Shown here piece by piece: positions 45,066 to 55,764 of a stretch of DNA of 64,000 nt. Each line of letters begins with the position of its first letter. The first letter of the stretch is position 1. The notes beneath the pieces are model-generated. The model saw only the letters and a list, made by a program, of their open reading frames with translations. It was not told the origin of the DNA and ran no database searches. Position numbers and translations under genes: made by a program. This DNA comes from Coccinella septempunctata (Eukaryota; Arthropoda; Insecta; Coleoptera; Coccinellidae): the NCBI RefSeq assembly GCF_907165205.1, contig NC_058196.1:23974501-24038500 (forward strand), given 5' to 3'.

Positions 45066-45118
45066 GTAAGTGAGCGCAGTAGGTAAGTGTGCGCAGTAGG
45101 TAAGTGTGCGCAGTGCGT
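45066..45118. repeat. Three 17-bp tandem units with GCGCA core
   Basis: GTAAGTGAGCGCAGTAG, GTAAGTGTGCGCAGTAG and GTAAGTGTGCGCAGTGCG lie in tandem. Related motifs recur at 45437-45462 (GTGTGCGCGGGTAAGTGAGC) and, on the opposite strand, near 45755-45800 (GCGCACACTTACCCGC). The region 45060-45830 is thus organised by this motif. Confidence 0.7.
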
Positions 45119-45540
45119 ATATCTCGACTATGCAATGTATGAAAGAGGGGTTCATTTGGGTGAAGCAAGGGCGCAGAATCGCAAAGTTAGTTTTTCATAG
45201 GAGTGCGCCGTGAGACGTTTCGTTTACTTTTTATTTGCAATCAATCAAATTCACTAGTTTTCTTGTTAATTTTTAAAATCTCTGCAAATTCTGCCAGGTC
45301 CAAGTTCCGAATCCGACTGTGTTAAACAATATTTTATTCGATCATACTCATATTAATCTAAATATATAATGAAAAATTTTGGGTTCTCTTAGCTGCTCGA
45401 CTCTATAAGAACGTCAATTCAAATTTTGGCTTACTGGGGAAAGTGTGCGCGGGTAAGTGAGCGCATAGATTCATTATATGGGCATTAGTTCAGTGAGGAA
45501 TAAATTATGACATTGTTGATTTTCTGGGTTAAGACTCGAT

Positions 45541-45652
45541 CAATATTGTCCTATTTGTTCAGAAAAATATGAAGAGCCACCAAGAGGGGAATGTATCAAG
45601 TGTTGTGTTCACCAGGAATGGTGGCTCGAACAATAATGCAGTGCTTGTAAAA
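45541..45652 (+). pseudogene. PHD/treble-clef-like zinc-finger remnant, possibly of a pogo-like transposon
   Basis: One frame reads CPICSEKYEEPPRGECIKCC, VHQEWWLEQ, stop (TAA), CSACK. The C..C...Y.EPP.G.CI.C..C...WW...C..C pattern resembles the C-terminal zinc finger found after some pogo/Tigger-type transposases. A single stop interrupts it and no upstream catalytic domain was found, so this is a tentative remnant. Confidence 0.45.
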
Positions 45653-46039
45653 AGGCGCTTCTGTATTTCCAATAAACATCATTTCTCTAATATTGTAACA
45701 TTTTGATGACATTATTTTGTAATTTGTTTTGATTGTGTGGTTCACTAAGAACTGCGTTCACTTACCCTGTCAGGGTGCGCACACTTACCCGCAATACGGG
45801 GCATGTGAACGCATTCCGACTTTCACTATTAAATATTTTTTTGCGGAAAAAAAAAAGTTTTTGTTGGTTTGCTTTTTGATGTTTTCTTATAGATTAAAAA
45901 ATTCTCTATTGTATGAATATGTTTTAATTTTCAGAGCTTCAGCATTTGAAACAGGGTATGGCTTGAAAAGCAAAAGTGCGCACAGTTGCCTCGAATGCCT
46001 CTACAAAATTATTACGAGATGTTAAACTACAAACTCCTC

Positions 46040-46400
46040 GAGTTTGGAGGGGATTGAATCGGTTCCCGTTCCATACTGGGTGATGCTCTGAGTTACTACA
46101 TAGTACTCAGTAGCGCGTGCCAGTATTGAATAAGGGTCCGTCAATTTCAAACGTTACTCCATCGGAGAAGAAGCTATGTTGCTCTGACGACGTCGAATGA
46201 GATGGAAACCATGGTCAGCATCTGCTTTTCTTCGATGGAGGGTACTCTATTTGGTGACCCTGACGATGGCATATTGGCTAGCTCAGTCAGATCGTAACTC
46301 CTGTCGAATTCGTATCGGCGGGTGGTATGCATCTGAAGTACTTCTTATTAATATTCATTGCCTTCCTCTTAAGGCGTCACCCCTTTCGTTAAACTTCACG
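46040..46400. repeat. Dispersed repeat family X, copy 2
   Basis: Contains CGTTCCATACTGGGTGATGC, CCCTGACGATGGCATATTGG, GAAACCATGGTCAGCATCTG and CGGCGGGTGGTATGCATCTG in the same order as 6541-6800. This copy extends further 5' (TACTGGGTG) like the copies at 60690 and 61935. Confidence 0.72.
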
Positions 46401-46829
46401 CCTATATATCTTATGATATTTCCAAATAATGGGGGATATATTTCATGAGAGGAAAAAATGTTTACTGAGAAGAAGGAATCCCTGTATTTCTGGTCGGATT
46501 GATATTCAGAAATGTGAGATGTCCAATAGGTTAGTTATGAGTTATGCAGCTAGTTTTCGGTCGTAATTTGTACACACTCACTTTAAATCTAAAAGGCTGA
46601 CACTGAGGTTGTTTTGAATCTTGTTTCACCACTCAAAATGACCCTTTTAAATCGAGAGTAATAACGCCCCAAGCATTCTTCAAATTTCGCTACCTCAATT
46701 CTTCTTTTGATTAATTTCTCGCACATCCCAAAATTCATCTCTAGTGGTTCCCGACATCGAAAGGATTTTCCGGTGAACCGCTCCAGTGAATCCACACGAA
46801 ATTAACATACTCGAATTGATTATACTTAC
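46401..46829 (-). other. Beat-like intron 1, 5' end
   Basis: Intron sequence beginning with the GTAAGT donor just below 46830. Nothing else recognised. Confidence 0.5.
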
Positions 46830-47038
46830 GTCGACATGCAAATCGTCGAATGGAAATATCTTAGTGCTGGGAAATTCCTTGGGCGTGTATCTGTAGAATT
46901 CATGGTGGCCGCGATACCACTTGACGGTGTAAAGGGGTGCGTCTTCAAGATCGTATCTGCAGCTGAGGGTGGAAAAGGCGCCCAGGTGTACGACGCGTGG
47001 TTTTATCTCCAGAACCACATCTTTCAACGAATGCACAA
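46830..47038 (-). CDS. Beat-like gene, exon with first half of Ig domain 1
   Basis: The acceptor TCTCTTCTTATTCCAG ends above 47038 and the donor GTAAGT begins below 46830. The 209-bp exon is phase 1 in and phase 0 out. It encodes VHSLKDVVLEIKPRVVHLGA, then FSTLSCRYDLEDAPLYTVKW and YRGHHEFYRYTPKEFPSTKI, ending LHVD. The Cys in LSCRYDLE and the KWYRG Trp are the Ig-1 core. L.DV....P..V..G....L.C.Y.LE...LY.VKWY...EFYRY.P is the Beat family signature. Sequence upstream of the acceptor in the same frame is intronic. Confidence 0.93.
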
Positions 47039-47298
47039 CTGGAATAAGAAGAGATTCAATTAGAGATGTGAGCGGTTTTGATTCGGTGCTGTGTTTCATG
47101 TCTATGTAGATGATATGTCTCATGTACTCGTATAGGAATTCCTCATGAGTTTTCGTCTTTACTCAATTATTGAACGAATGGATTTCAGGATCGGTGGACC
47201 CAGAGGTTCATGCATACAAAGTGGGTAAAAAGTAACGCCTAAAGTTGATATCTTGGGTATTCACTATTCTGCGAAAAAATTCTCGAACTGGCATACAA
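47039..47298. other. Upstream intron of the beat-like gene
   Basis: No feature recognised; presumed intron because the exon at 46830-47038 begins within a codon. Confidence 0.4.
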
Positions 47299-48838
47299 GG
47301 ATGTATTGCGATCTGGTTAGACTAGACCATTTCCATGCATAAAAAAAATATTGTGTTACCATAGCAACGAGCATTAACTCATTAGAAGTGTCCGTGTGAA
47401 GTTTGAGGTTTCGAAAAATTGGAACATCGAGCCATCATAAAGTACCTGTATTTAAAAAGGTTAAGATTAAGATTGACGAAGATATGCTTAAATTTGATAT
47501 TTTTGATGACCTTAGTATCGATGTGTATTAGTGATTAGAGGTTTCTTTTCGGTCGAAATTTCAGAGACTCAATTAGACAAAATGCCGACGTTTCGATTTT
47601 ATGATGATAATTTCAAAGATATTTTTGATCAAATTTATTACTTTGTTAGACTGATTAATGTTCTTATTCAATAATTGTTATATGTTCCTGTTTCGAGACT
47701 TCTACTCTCTATTCCTTTGAATTTTTACTTGTTTTTACTATAAAGTTTGTCATTTATTTCAGAGCCCTGAAGATGATTTCAAAATAAAATCGAAACGTCG
47801 GCATTTTGTCTAATTGATTCTCTGAAATTTCGACCGAAAAGACACCTCTAATCACTAATACACATCGATATGCTTAATACCCTTAGAGAATAATGTCCTT
47901 CGTATGCGACAGTGAAAAATTGAACTGCAAGCTTCAAAAGAGTTAAACATTCCATTGAATATAATGACCGATCGGGAAGGCCAGTTTCTGTGTCAATCCC
48001 CGAAAATATCGATGAAGTTCATGACATCATTTTATCAGACCGTCGAATTGGACTAAAATGAATATCTGAAGCACTGAATATTTCATACGGACGCGTTCAT
48101 CATATAGTTCACGTCAATATGGACATGAGAAAAATTGCTGCAAAATGGATCCCCAAATGTTTGAATGTTGACCAAAAGCGTCTAAGGGTAGAAGCATTGC
48201 GTTCGATCTGTGCTCGATTTCAAAACTATGTAGACTTCTTAAACCGAATTGTTACTGTTATTGTTTCTGAATTGTTACATTTCTACGATTCAGAAACAAA
48301 GCAACAATCGATGGAATAGCGACACTCTGCTTCTCCGAGACCTTAGAAGTTTCGTGTCCATAATCTGCTGGAAAAGTTCTTGCCTCAGTTTTTTGGGATT
48401 ACCATGGAGTAATCATGATTGATTTTTTGGATAAGTGTAGAACAATAACCGCAGATTACTATTCGACATCACTGAACACTCTACGGGAAAAAATTGAAGA
48501 GAAAAGACGCTGGAAGCTATCCAAAGGTGTTTTGTTTTTGTAGGACAACGCCCCTGCACACAAATCTCATATTGCCATGCAAAAAATTCGTGATTTAGGG
48601 TTTGAATAACTAGAACACTCCTCTTATTCACCAGATTTTGCTCCATCCAACTATCATCTCTTCCCCAAACTGAAAAAAAGTTTAAAAGGTCGTAAATTTT
48701 CTTCCAACGTGGAGGTACTAAAAGCTGTGGAGGTCTGGTTTGCAGAGCAAGAAGAAACATTTATTTTGAAAGGTCTAGAGACGTTGCAGGTTCGCTGTAA
48801 AAAATGTATCCAATGTATGGTCAGGAGATCCACCTTGT
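47299..48838 (+). pseudogene. Mariner transposase pseudogene, copy 2, with nested MITE
   Basis: Aligns with the copy at 27402 outside the MITE. It lacks about 75 bp around the start codon, so there is no ATG. Recognisable pieces are NLDMRKIAAKWIPKCLNVDQ (uninterrupted at about 48115-48175), a region where the first catalytic Asp should be but now reads IVSELLHFYDSE (Asp lost), QDNAPAH-like sequence with TAG replacing Gln but Asp kept (48538-48565), and SPDFAPSNYHLFPKLKKSLK, where the third Asp is Asn. Two of three catalytic residues are lost. It is interrupted at 47492-47866. Confidence 0.87.
47492..47866. repeat. MITE inserted in mariner copy 2
   Basis: An 11-bp duplication GATATGCTTAA (47481-47491 and 47867-47877) flanks a 375-bp insert. 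Inverted arms of about 82 bp (47520-47601 and 47785-47866, starting GATGTGTATTAGTGATTAGA) are almost perfect complements and contain ATGCCGACGTTTCGATTTTA. The left side has about 28 extra bases (47492-47519) outside the arm that the right side lacks. Confidence 0.9.
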
Positions 48839-49904
48839 AGGTAGATTCAACTTAACAGGCTGATTCAACTTTCGAAAACACCATCTCAGCCTCTACGGAA
48901 AGCTTGACTCTTCCTCTAGATTTCTATATCCCGCACGACTACCAAGCATTGTCCTCTAGAACAACCCCCTGAAAATACGAACGTTAAATTCGTAGACTCT
49001 GTATACCTTCTACAATATATTCAAGCAATTCAATTGCTTAATTCGTATCTCCCACTAAACGATAACACACCCAAGTACATCTATCAAAATATCGTTTCAT
49101 TTGAGCACAGCAATCAAACCAACATGTTCAGGCTAACGCCAACCAATTCCAGTTGTGAATGCTATTCATGCATTAAAATGACCGTTTTAAAAACCGCTCC
49201 GTTACATCCGAATCCACGTGTCGTGTTGATAGTAATTTGCTAGTTTGCACGTTCCCGCCATAATGAAGAATATATAACCCGAAACGCGAAAATTACATCC
49301 AGCAAGAAATTTAATATAAAAACCTCAATAAATATAATCTTCCCAGAAACTGCCTGCTCATCCGCTGAATGCTCCTCGAGATTTTCCCAACGCATTTGCG
49401 AGGTCTGGATGAATAAGGTGAATAAATGATAAACTCATCAGAGCTGCTGTTTTCTCGGTTCTGAGGACGTAAGTGTATTTTCTGATGGGATTGCGCTAGA
49501 CTGCAACGGCCGAACACGTTATCTCAGTTCACTTTTTATGTTAGCATCACACAGAGGTGATAAATTGCCCTGTAAGATGCATTGGATGCTGCTGCACGGC
49601 CTGAATTATGATGTGTGAGAGGTGACGGTTTCAGCCAACACCCTTATTTATGTCGAACTTTAACACCATTGCGAAGCTCAAAGTGATTTATGATTTCCCC
49701 GTTTTCATCTGGAAAAGGTAGAGCAGAAGGTGGGTATTTGAAATACAATTTGGAGTTTCCGCAGGATCCCATTTGAAACGCCATCCTTCATGAAACGGTG
49801 AGAAAGGATCTTATATATACAGGATGATCTCAAAGGTTTTTTCGACAGGGAATAAGATTTAACAAAATGTATGGTTTCACCGAATTTCTCCTATAAAGGG
49901 TGTA
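48839..49904. other. Intergenic or intron, nothing recognised
   Basis: No gene. ACAGGATGATCTCAAAGGTT near 49818 vaguely resembles the end of MITE family M1. Confidence 0.35.
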
Positions 49905-50439
49905 GAATGGACTGGAGTGGAGTGGAGTGGAGTGGAGTGGAGTGGACTAGGGTGGATTGGAGTGGGGTGGAGTTGACTGTAGTGGGGTGGAGTGGAGTGG
50001 ACTAGGGTGGATTGGAGTGGAGTGAAGTTGAGTTGAGTTGAGTGTAGTGTGTAGTGGGGTGGAGTGGACTTGGGTGGATTGGAGTGAAGTGGGGTGGAGT
50101 GGACTAGGGTGGATTGGAGTGGAGTGGAGTTGAGTCGAGTTGAGTTGAGTTGAGTTGAGTTGAGTGTAGTGTGTAGTGGAGTGGAGGAGAGTGGGGTGGA
50201 ATGGAGTGGAGTGGAGTGGAGTGGAGTGGGGTGGAATAGATTGAAGTGCAGTAGAGTACATTGCAGTGGATTGGAGTGAAGTTGACAGGAGTGGGGTGGA
50301 GTATAGTGGAGTGGAAATAGAGTGGAGTCGACTGGAGTGGAGTTGAGTGGAATGAAATGCAATAGAATGGAGTGGAGTGGAGCGAAATGGAATGGATTAT
50401 AGTCAAGTTGAGTGGAGTAGAGGAGGGTGGGTAGAGTAG
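49905..50439. repeat. Pentanucleotide satellite (TGGAG)n, about 535 bp
   Basis: Nearly continuous TGGAG units with variants TTGAG, TAGAG, TGGGG and GGATT. A longer sub-pattern (GGACTAGGGTGGATTGGAG) recurs several times, indicating secondary amplification. Because 5 is not a multiple of 3, all three minus-strand frames read similar Ser-Thr-Pro-Leu-His repeats. These are compositional artefacts and not proteins. Confidence 0.95.
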
Positions 50440-52045
50440 ACTTCAGTATAAAAGTAAGGGAAAACGAATCAGGTGAAATTGAGTAACAAATTTTCCTTTG
50501 GTGGACAGGAGTATTTCGAAAAAAAAAACTTTTACTGGCATTCTTCTTCAAAATAGTTGATACTCAAAGATATAAATTTGGTGAGTTATTCTTTGATCGC
50601 TCTGTATGGAACAAACAAGCAGAGGAAAAAAGCACCATTCCACTCAATGAAATCTGAGACATTGAGGGAAATTGGAAAATCCGAGGCCTTATCATATAGC
50701 TGCCTCGAAAATGGATATTTTCACGATTTATGCAACCTTAAATTAGTGAAACCCTTATACGAATGTGGTGAACTGTCTGGGATGATGGGTGGAGGCTAAA
50801 ATTATCAGCACGTTCAGAATGAGTAAAAGAATGAAAATCTGCAAATTTCATGGAAAGCGCAAGAGTCAGTTCTCAATTACCGCCATCTCCCTCGAAAGTC
50901 CCCATTCCTTTGATGTGCAATCGTACGGGGAACCAAGCCAATTCTCCAGACCGCTAAGTGTTCTTTCCCAGGAGCGGTCCTGCATTCCTTCCACTCTCCA
51001 AGCTCGCCACACTCCAATTGATACCACCAGCATCATCAATCAACGTTTGGTAAAAGCGAGCGTCCTGATTTCCCACCCAATTCCATTCGAGGTTTCCATA
51101 ATAGAACTTCCAATTCTCGATTTCATACAGATTTCAGCCACTGTGCGGTGGAAGATCCATTTAAGGGTTGTCATTCCGAACGGACTCATTTGAGTCTCGA
51201 AAATAACGGGTTTACTCTTGATACGAATTGATTTCACTTCGAAATACACTCAATTATAAAAGAATGATTATACAAGGTGTTGAAGAATGTCTTTTTTTGT
51301 GACTCAGATAATAGTAGTAAAGATGGCATGATTTCCTCCCCTAAGTCGAATGCATCTCTGTGAAATCTCGAGTACGGATCTGGCTTCCCACACTTCAGTC
51401 AACAAAAGCGGCTTTCCTGATCGCAGAAATCAGATGAATCATTAGAGTAATATAGGGTAAATCACTTCATGATCGACGTGATTATTTTTGGTTTTCGTGA
51501 ATTGTTTAAAAGAATCATTCATTCAAATATTGAACATGAGTCTGTTTTAGGGTGGGTGAAAGCAAAATGCAGCCGTTTTTCCGAGAGGATCTCGAAGAGC
51601 ATAAATCGGAAGACTCAAATGGTAAGGAGCGGACTGTCGTGTTGTATGGGAGAAGAAAAGTGTGCTGCGTAGAAAAATTGGTGTAGAAAAATAACATGTC
51701 GTTATTACTCTAATATTTTCCTTCTATTACCAAGTCGATCAAGTCTGTTCTGAGGACAAACTATTGTTGTCAATTTGAAGCAATTTTAGTGAATGGTGCC
51801 TACAGATTACTCTGACATGACGTGCGACCACATCAGAATGCGCATTATTCAGAAATCTAACATAAGGTTTTGTGCGCAAGCGTTCAAATTGTTCTGACGT
51901 CAGACCAATATGGACGCTCCTGCGCTGAATCGTACATTAGATTTTTGAAACTTGCCCATTATGACATGGTCCCACATCACAAGAGAGAAATCTCTAGGCA
52001 CCTTTAGAATGATTTTAAAGGAGTGTGCCGATCACAAACGATCTA
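50440..52045. other. Intergenic or intron, nothing recognised
   Basis: Short frames (50557-51249) have no domains or splice support. No repeat matched elsewhere in the window. Confidence 0.4.
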
Positions 52046-53386
52046 CACTGCGCAAAAAAATTAACGCACATTCTGAAAATCTCAATTTTAATGAAAGTTA
52101 ACTTTACATTGAATTTATAACTTATTTTTTATGTTCTCTCGGGAAGGTTTTGAACGAAACAAGACACATTAAATGGAAGAAAAATTCAGGATTTCACCGA
52201 ATCTTATGTGAAAGAAGAGAAATGAACAATTTTCAAAATACTGAAATGGTGATAAGTGATTTAATACTTGGTATTTCCATCCTTTGCGTTAATTACAGCT
52301 CGGTAACGACGGTTCATACTCAAAATGAGTGATCTTAAAATGTTCTGATCTAATCCTTGCCAGATTTCTCCGAGTTGGATTCCTAAGTCATTAAGACTAG
52401 CTGGATGATTTTCTGAACTTCTCAGCCTTCTATTGAGGTTGTCCCAAACCTGCTCAATCGGATTGAGATCTGGACTTCTTGCTGGCCATTCCATTCGAGA
52501 GACTTCAACCTCTTCAAGGTACTCCTGAACGATGCGCGCACGATGGGGTCTGGCATTATCGTCCATAAAGATGAAATTTTCACCAATGTATGGGGCAAAT
52601 GGCACTACATGCTCTTCAAGAATGTTCCTTATATACTTATCAGCATTCATAGCTCCATTATCAACGACCACTAGGTCTGTGCGAGCAGTCAAAGATATTC
52701 CACCCCATACCATAATCGATCCTCCCCCGAAACCAGTAATATTCAGGAAATTGCACTGAGCATATCTTTTATGTGGACGTCTGTATACAAGGGAACGTCG
52801 CTCACAATGGTAGAGGCAGAATCTAGACTCATCTGTGAAGAGAACTCTTTCCCAATCGGCCTCTTTCCAATGAATATGCTCTCTCGCAAAATCCAAACGC
52901 GCCCTTCGATGGGCTGGGGTAAGAGCTGTGCCTCTTGCCGCGACACGAGGCCTTAAATCATATTCTCTGAGGCGATTTCTTATTGTCTGAGTGCTAATTT
53001 TCACCTCATGAGTTTGCTCAAGCTGAATTTGAAGGAGGCGAGCGGTTGCAAACCCTTGTCTTCGGACATTCATACCTGTCTCCCTGAATCGCTGCAACAT
53101 TCTGGACACACTTGTATGGGAAACTCCAAACCTTTCTGCAATTCTTGTGTATGTCCACCCTTCTTCGAGAACAACTGATTTTAGAATGGAGCCAATACAT
53201 TCAAAATCTGATAATATCATCTTTTTTTATTCCTGCTGGGAAAAAACATCTGTATTGAAGAAAACCGTTGAAAGTGGATAACATATGCATGCATAATTCT
53301 GATAAAAATAATTATCATTGGAAACACCTTCAGTTGTAGAATAAATCTGAGATTTCCATAATGTGGGTTAATTTTTTTGCGAAGTT
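52046..53386 (-). mobile_element. Tc1-like DNA transposon, apparently full length
   Basis: The left end is CACTGCGCAAAAAAATTAAC after a TA at 52044-52045. The right end, reverse-complemented, is AACTTCGCAAAAAAATTAAC. The inverted repeats run about 45 bp (CGCACATTCTGAAAATCTCA against CCCACATTATGGAAATCTCA) with roughly 80 percent identity. The expected TA on the right is changed. The element is about 1340 bp with one transposase gene, the standard Tc1 plan. Confidence 0.88.
52261..53220 (-). CDS. Tc1-like transposase (DD34E), intact 319-residue frame
   Basis: Cut-and-paste transposase. The N-terminal paired-like DNA-binding region has two helix-turn-helix units: EGWTYTRIAERFGVSHTSVS at about 20-40 and LEQTHEVKISTQTIRNRLRE at about 66-86. 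The catalytic core has VLFTDESRFCLY (first Asp), a glycine-rich FGGGSIMVWGGIS loop, FMDDNARPHRAR (second Asp) and SPDLNPIEQVWDNL (Glu). The second Asp and Glu are 34 residues apart, as required for Tc1 DD34E enzymes. The length is close to the family norm and there are no stops or frameshifts. The start at 53220 gives MILSDFECIG directly before the HTH region, with about 165 bp to the right terminal repeat. Confidence 0.95.
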   Translation of the reverse strand: MILSDFECIGSILKSVVLEEGWTYTRIAERFGVSHTSVSRMLQRFRETGMNVRRQGFATARLLQIQLEQTHEVKISTQTIRNRLREYDLRPRVAARGTALTPAHRRARLDFAREHIHWKEADWERVLFTDESRFCLYHCERRSLVYRRPHKRYAQCNFLNITGFGGGSIMVWGGISLTARTDLVVVDNGAMNADKYIRNILEEHVVPFAPYIGENFIFMDDNARPHRARIVQEYLEEVEVSRMEWPARSPDLNPIEQVWDNLNRRLRSSENHPASLNDLGIQLGEIWQGLDQNILRSLILSMNRRYRAVINAKDGNTKY

Positions 53387-54139
53387 CATTTTCATATTTC
53401 TTTATGGTTATTCAAATGTAGTGAGGGAATTTAACAATTTTCCTGCCCTTGAAATTTAGCATTATCTGAAATGTTGATTCACAATATTCCAAATAGAACA
53501 CAGATCATATATTCCATTGACTTTGACGAATCAAGTGTGAAAAAAGCGATTTTCACTTCGATCACTTCAAACATCGTCCAATACCAACGTTTCACACCAG
53601 AGCAACCAATTAAAAGGTAAGTTTCCAATTCATTTCCCCCGACTAAAATCCTTTCAAAGTGTCCCACGCCAATTATACGATTTCCTATCGAATCTCCAAC
53701 ACCGATGTTCGCGGCCGTATCAACTAATTTGCGAGCTGAAAAAAAACGTCGTTTGTGCTCTCGTCATTGCAGTTCCTCTCGTTTTGACGCCACTCTATAT
53801 CGGGCATGTTTTATTGCTACATAATTTCATGGTACATTTGCGCCGCAACGATTTGATTAATGTCGTGTCGGTGTGATACAGAATATGGGCGGGGTGGAAT
53901 GGAAAATCATGCCTTGGAGATAGTTGCACTTGTGGTGGCACTCTAGGCGTGATGAATTGCTGTTTTTGGAATAGAAACGAATAGAATTCAAAGGGCAGAA
54001 ATGTTTTAGTTGGAAATGTATTGTATGCCTGTGGAGGTTTATTGAATTTTTGACCTATTTGCAGCATTTGTATCAACTACAACAATTATAATGTAACGTA
54101 AATGTTTGCCAATAAAAATTCCTCACAAGAATGGAATTA
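53387..54139. other. Intergenic or intron, nothing recognised
   Basis: No supported feature. Confidence 0.4.
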
Positions 54140-55566
54140 TCCTTCAAGCGAGAATGCTTGTGGCGATGGTCTTGCATGGGGAAAAACTGTAGCCGAACCA
54201 TTATGACAAAATGCCAAAGGAAAGCCTGTCTAAGCATTGCTGGCACTCTGAGATGCAGCCCTACGGCAGCCATGGAGTGTCTACTGGGTTTACCCCCTTC
54301 ACACCTTGTAGTTACAGAGGTGGCTATGAAGACAGCTCTTTAGAGTCTGTGAAAAAGGATAATGGCGTGATAGTGGACTGTTTAGGGGGTACGCAAGCAC
54401 TCACAAGATGGTGGAGGATGCCAATGCATTTCTTCTCCATAGACAGAACCGCGCGGGCACCAGCATTCACTTCGCCTAACCCTACAGGGTAATTGTTCCT
54501 GATAGATAGAGATAGATGTTCCTGATAGAGACCTATGGTCTACACCAAACAAGCTTCTTGTGCCTCAAGGTCCACTTGCTTCACCGATGGCTCTGTTCAG
54601 TCCACAGCCTGGATGAGGAATTGTGGGACATCGTTTCTATCTGTCCCTATGGAAGGATAGTTCCATAGTGCAGGCTGAACTGTATGCTGTATAGTTGGTG
54701 CAGAAATGCTGCGAGAGCTGGGCTTCGGTAACGTTGTGGAAGTAATTGATGTCTGGCGCACGCAGGGCTTCCAGAAAACGAGAAGCCAGACATACTTGGT
54801 AAACAGGGGTCTCGCTCAGCTTTTGCTGGTCCGGGACCAGCGCTGCCCATCGGTCGTACATCTGTAAGGAACTTCTTTAATAAATGGCTAGATAAGAAAT
54901 TTTCCTCTGAATGGACCACGGTAAGTGATCTCAAGCAGTCGAGCTTCTCATTGAGAGACCGTCCTCTAGACCTAAGAATCCTGGCCCTGGAAAGGAAACA
55001 GCTGAGTCTGGTGACTGGAGCAATGACTGCCGACCTTATAAACATTTAGAACAAAAAGGACTGACTAGTTGCTCCCTGTGCCGGTGTGTGGTACAGAAAC
55101 ACTGATGAAACTGACTGAACATATTGTAACGTGGTTACCTCGGAAAAAACTTATTTCGAGCGCCAGCTATTCTTTTCACTTGGAAGAATAGCAAACCTAC
55201 CAGAGTAGCTGCTAGTCGGAGACAGAGTTTGCTGTTATCTAAGGTGGGCAAGTAGTCAAAATCAAATTATGTACTAGTTTATTCACACCTTCGGAAACTG
55301 ATTATATGTACAAGGTAGATATGTGTAGGTATGAAATATGAGCGAATCTACCAGCAAACATACATTCGGGAAATTCTATCCGGTCACGAGCACTTAATAA
55401 AGTTTATACCGTTATACAGTGAAAAAGATCAAAGGTTGTTCAATAAAATGCGCCAACCAGAACTGACGAAATGGATACTAAGGATGACCTCGCGAAGTGA
55501 AATGACACATTATACGGTATCGGGATGTAATTAATGAAAGAAACACAACCAGGGCGGATCTACTCG

Positions 55567-55626
55567 AGACTTTTACTCGCTACCCCAAGGGCTAACGCTC
55601 CATGACTGATAGCGAAGAAAAGGTCT
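55567..55626. repeat. Stem-loop unit 1 of 3 in the solo LTR
   Basis: The conserved 32-nt core at 55581-55612 starts TACCCCAAGGGC and ends CCATGACTGATAG. Arms AGACTTTTACTCGCTA and TAGCGAAGAAAAGGTCT pair except for one bulge and one mismatch. Core differs from units 2 and 3 at two positions. Confidence 0.8.
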
Positions 55627-55663
55627 ATTTTTAGCGCAACTACGGGATTTCACTGACGACGAG

Positions 55664-55728
55664 CGGTATCTCTTATTCTCTACCCCAAGGGCTTACGCGC
55701 CATGACTGATAGAAAAGAAGAGATTTCG
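55664..55728. repeat. Stem-loop unit 2 of 3 in the solo LTR
   Basis: The core at 55681-55712 is identical to that of unit 3. Arms CGGTATCTCTTATTCTCTA and TAGAAAAGAAGAGATTTCG pair at about 15 of 19 positions. Arm sequence differs from unit 1, yet pairing is kept. Confidence 0.8.
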
Positions 55729-55764
55729 GATTCAACACTTATGACGCAGAACGCGGACAGGGGG

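Larger units (their letters stand above)
22982..47038 (-). other. Beaten-path-family gene locus (five exons seen, 5' exon missing)
   Basis: Exons at 46830-47038, 32568-32703, 29654-29787, 23571-23769 and 22982-23058 join on the minus strand with phases 0, 1, 0 and 1 at the four junctions, each with GT donor and AG acceptor. The joined product has two Ig domains and a hydrophobic C-terminal tail, the plan of insect Beat proteins, which act as neuronal surface receptors for Side-family ligands in axon guidance. Introns are about 14.1, 2.8, 5.9 and 0.5 kb. Exon 46830-47038 starts with two bases of a split codon, so an upstream exon with the signal peptide must exist; none was found up to 64000. 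Which Beat subgroup it belongs to cannot be decided here. Confidence 0.88.

Noticed and set aside
49877..50551. Long minus-strand frames of Ser-Thr-Pro-Leu-His repeats
   Set aside because: All three frames read alike because the DNA is a TGGAG pentanucleotide array; no start context or flanking gene structure supports a protein.
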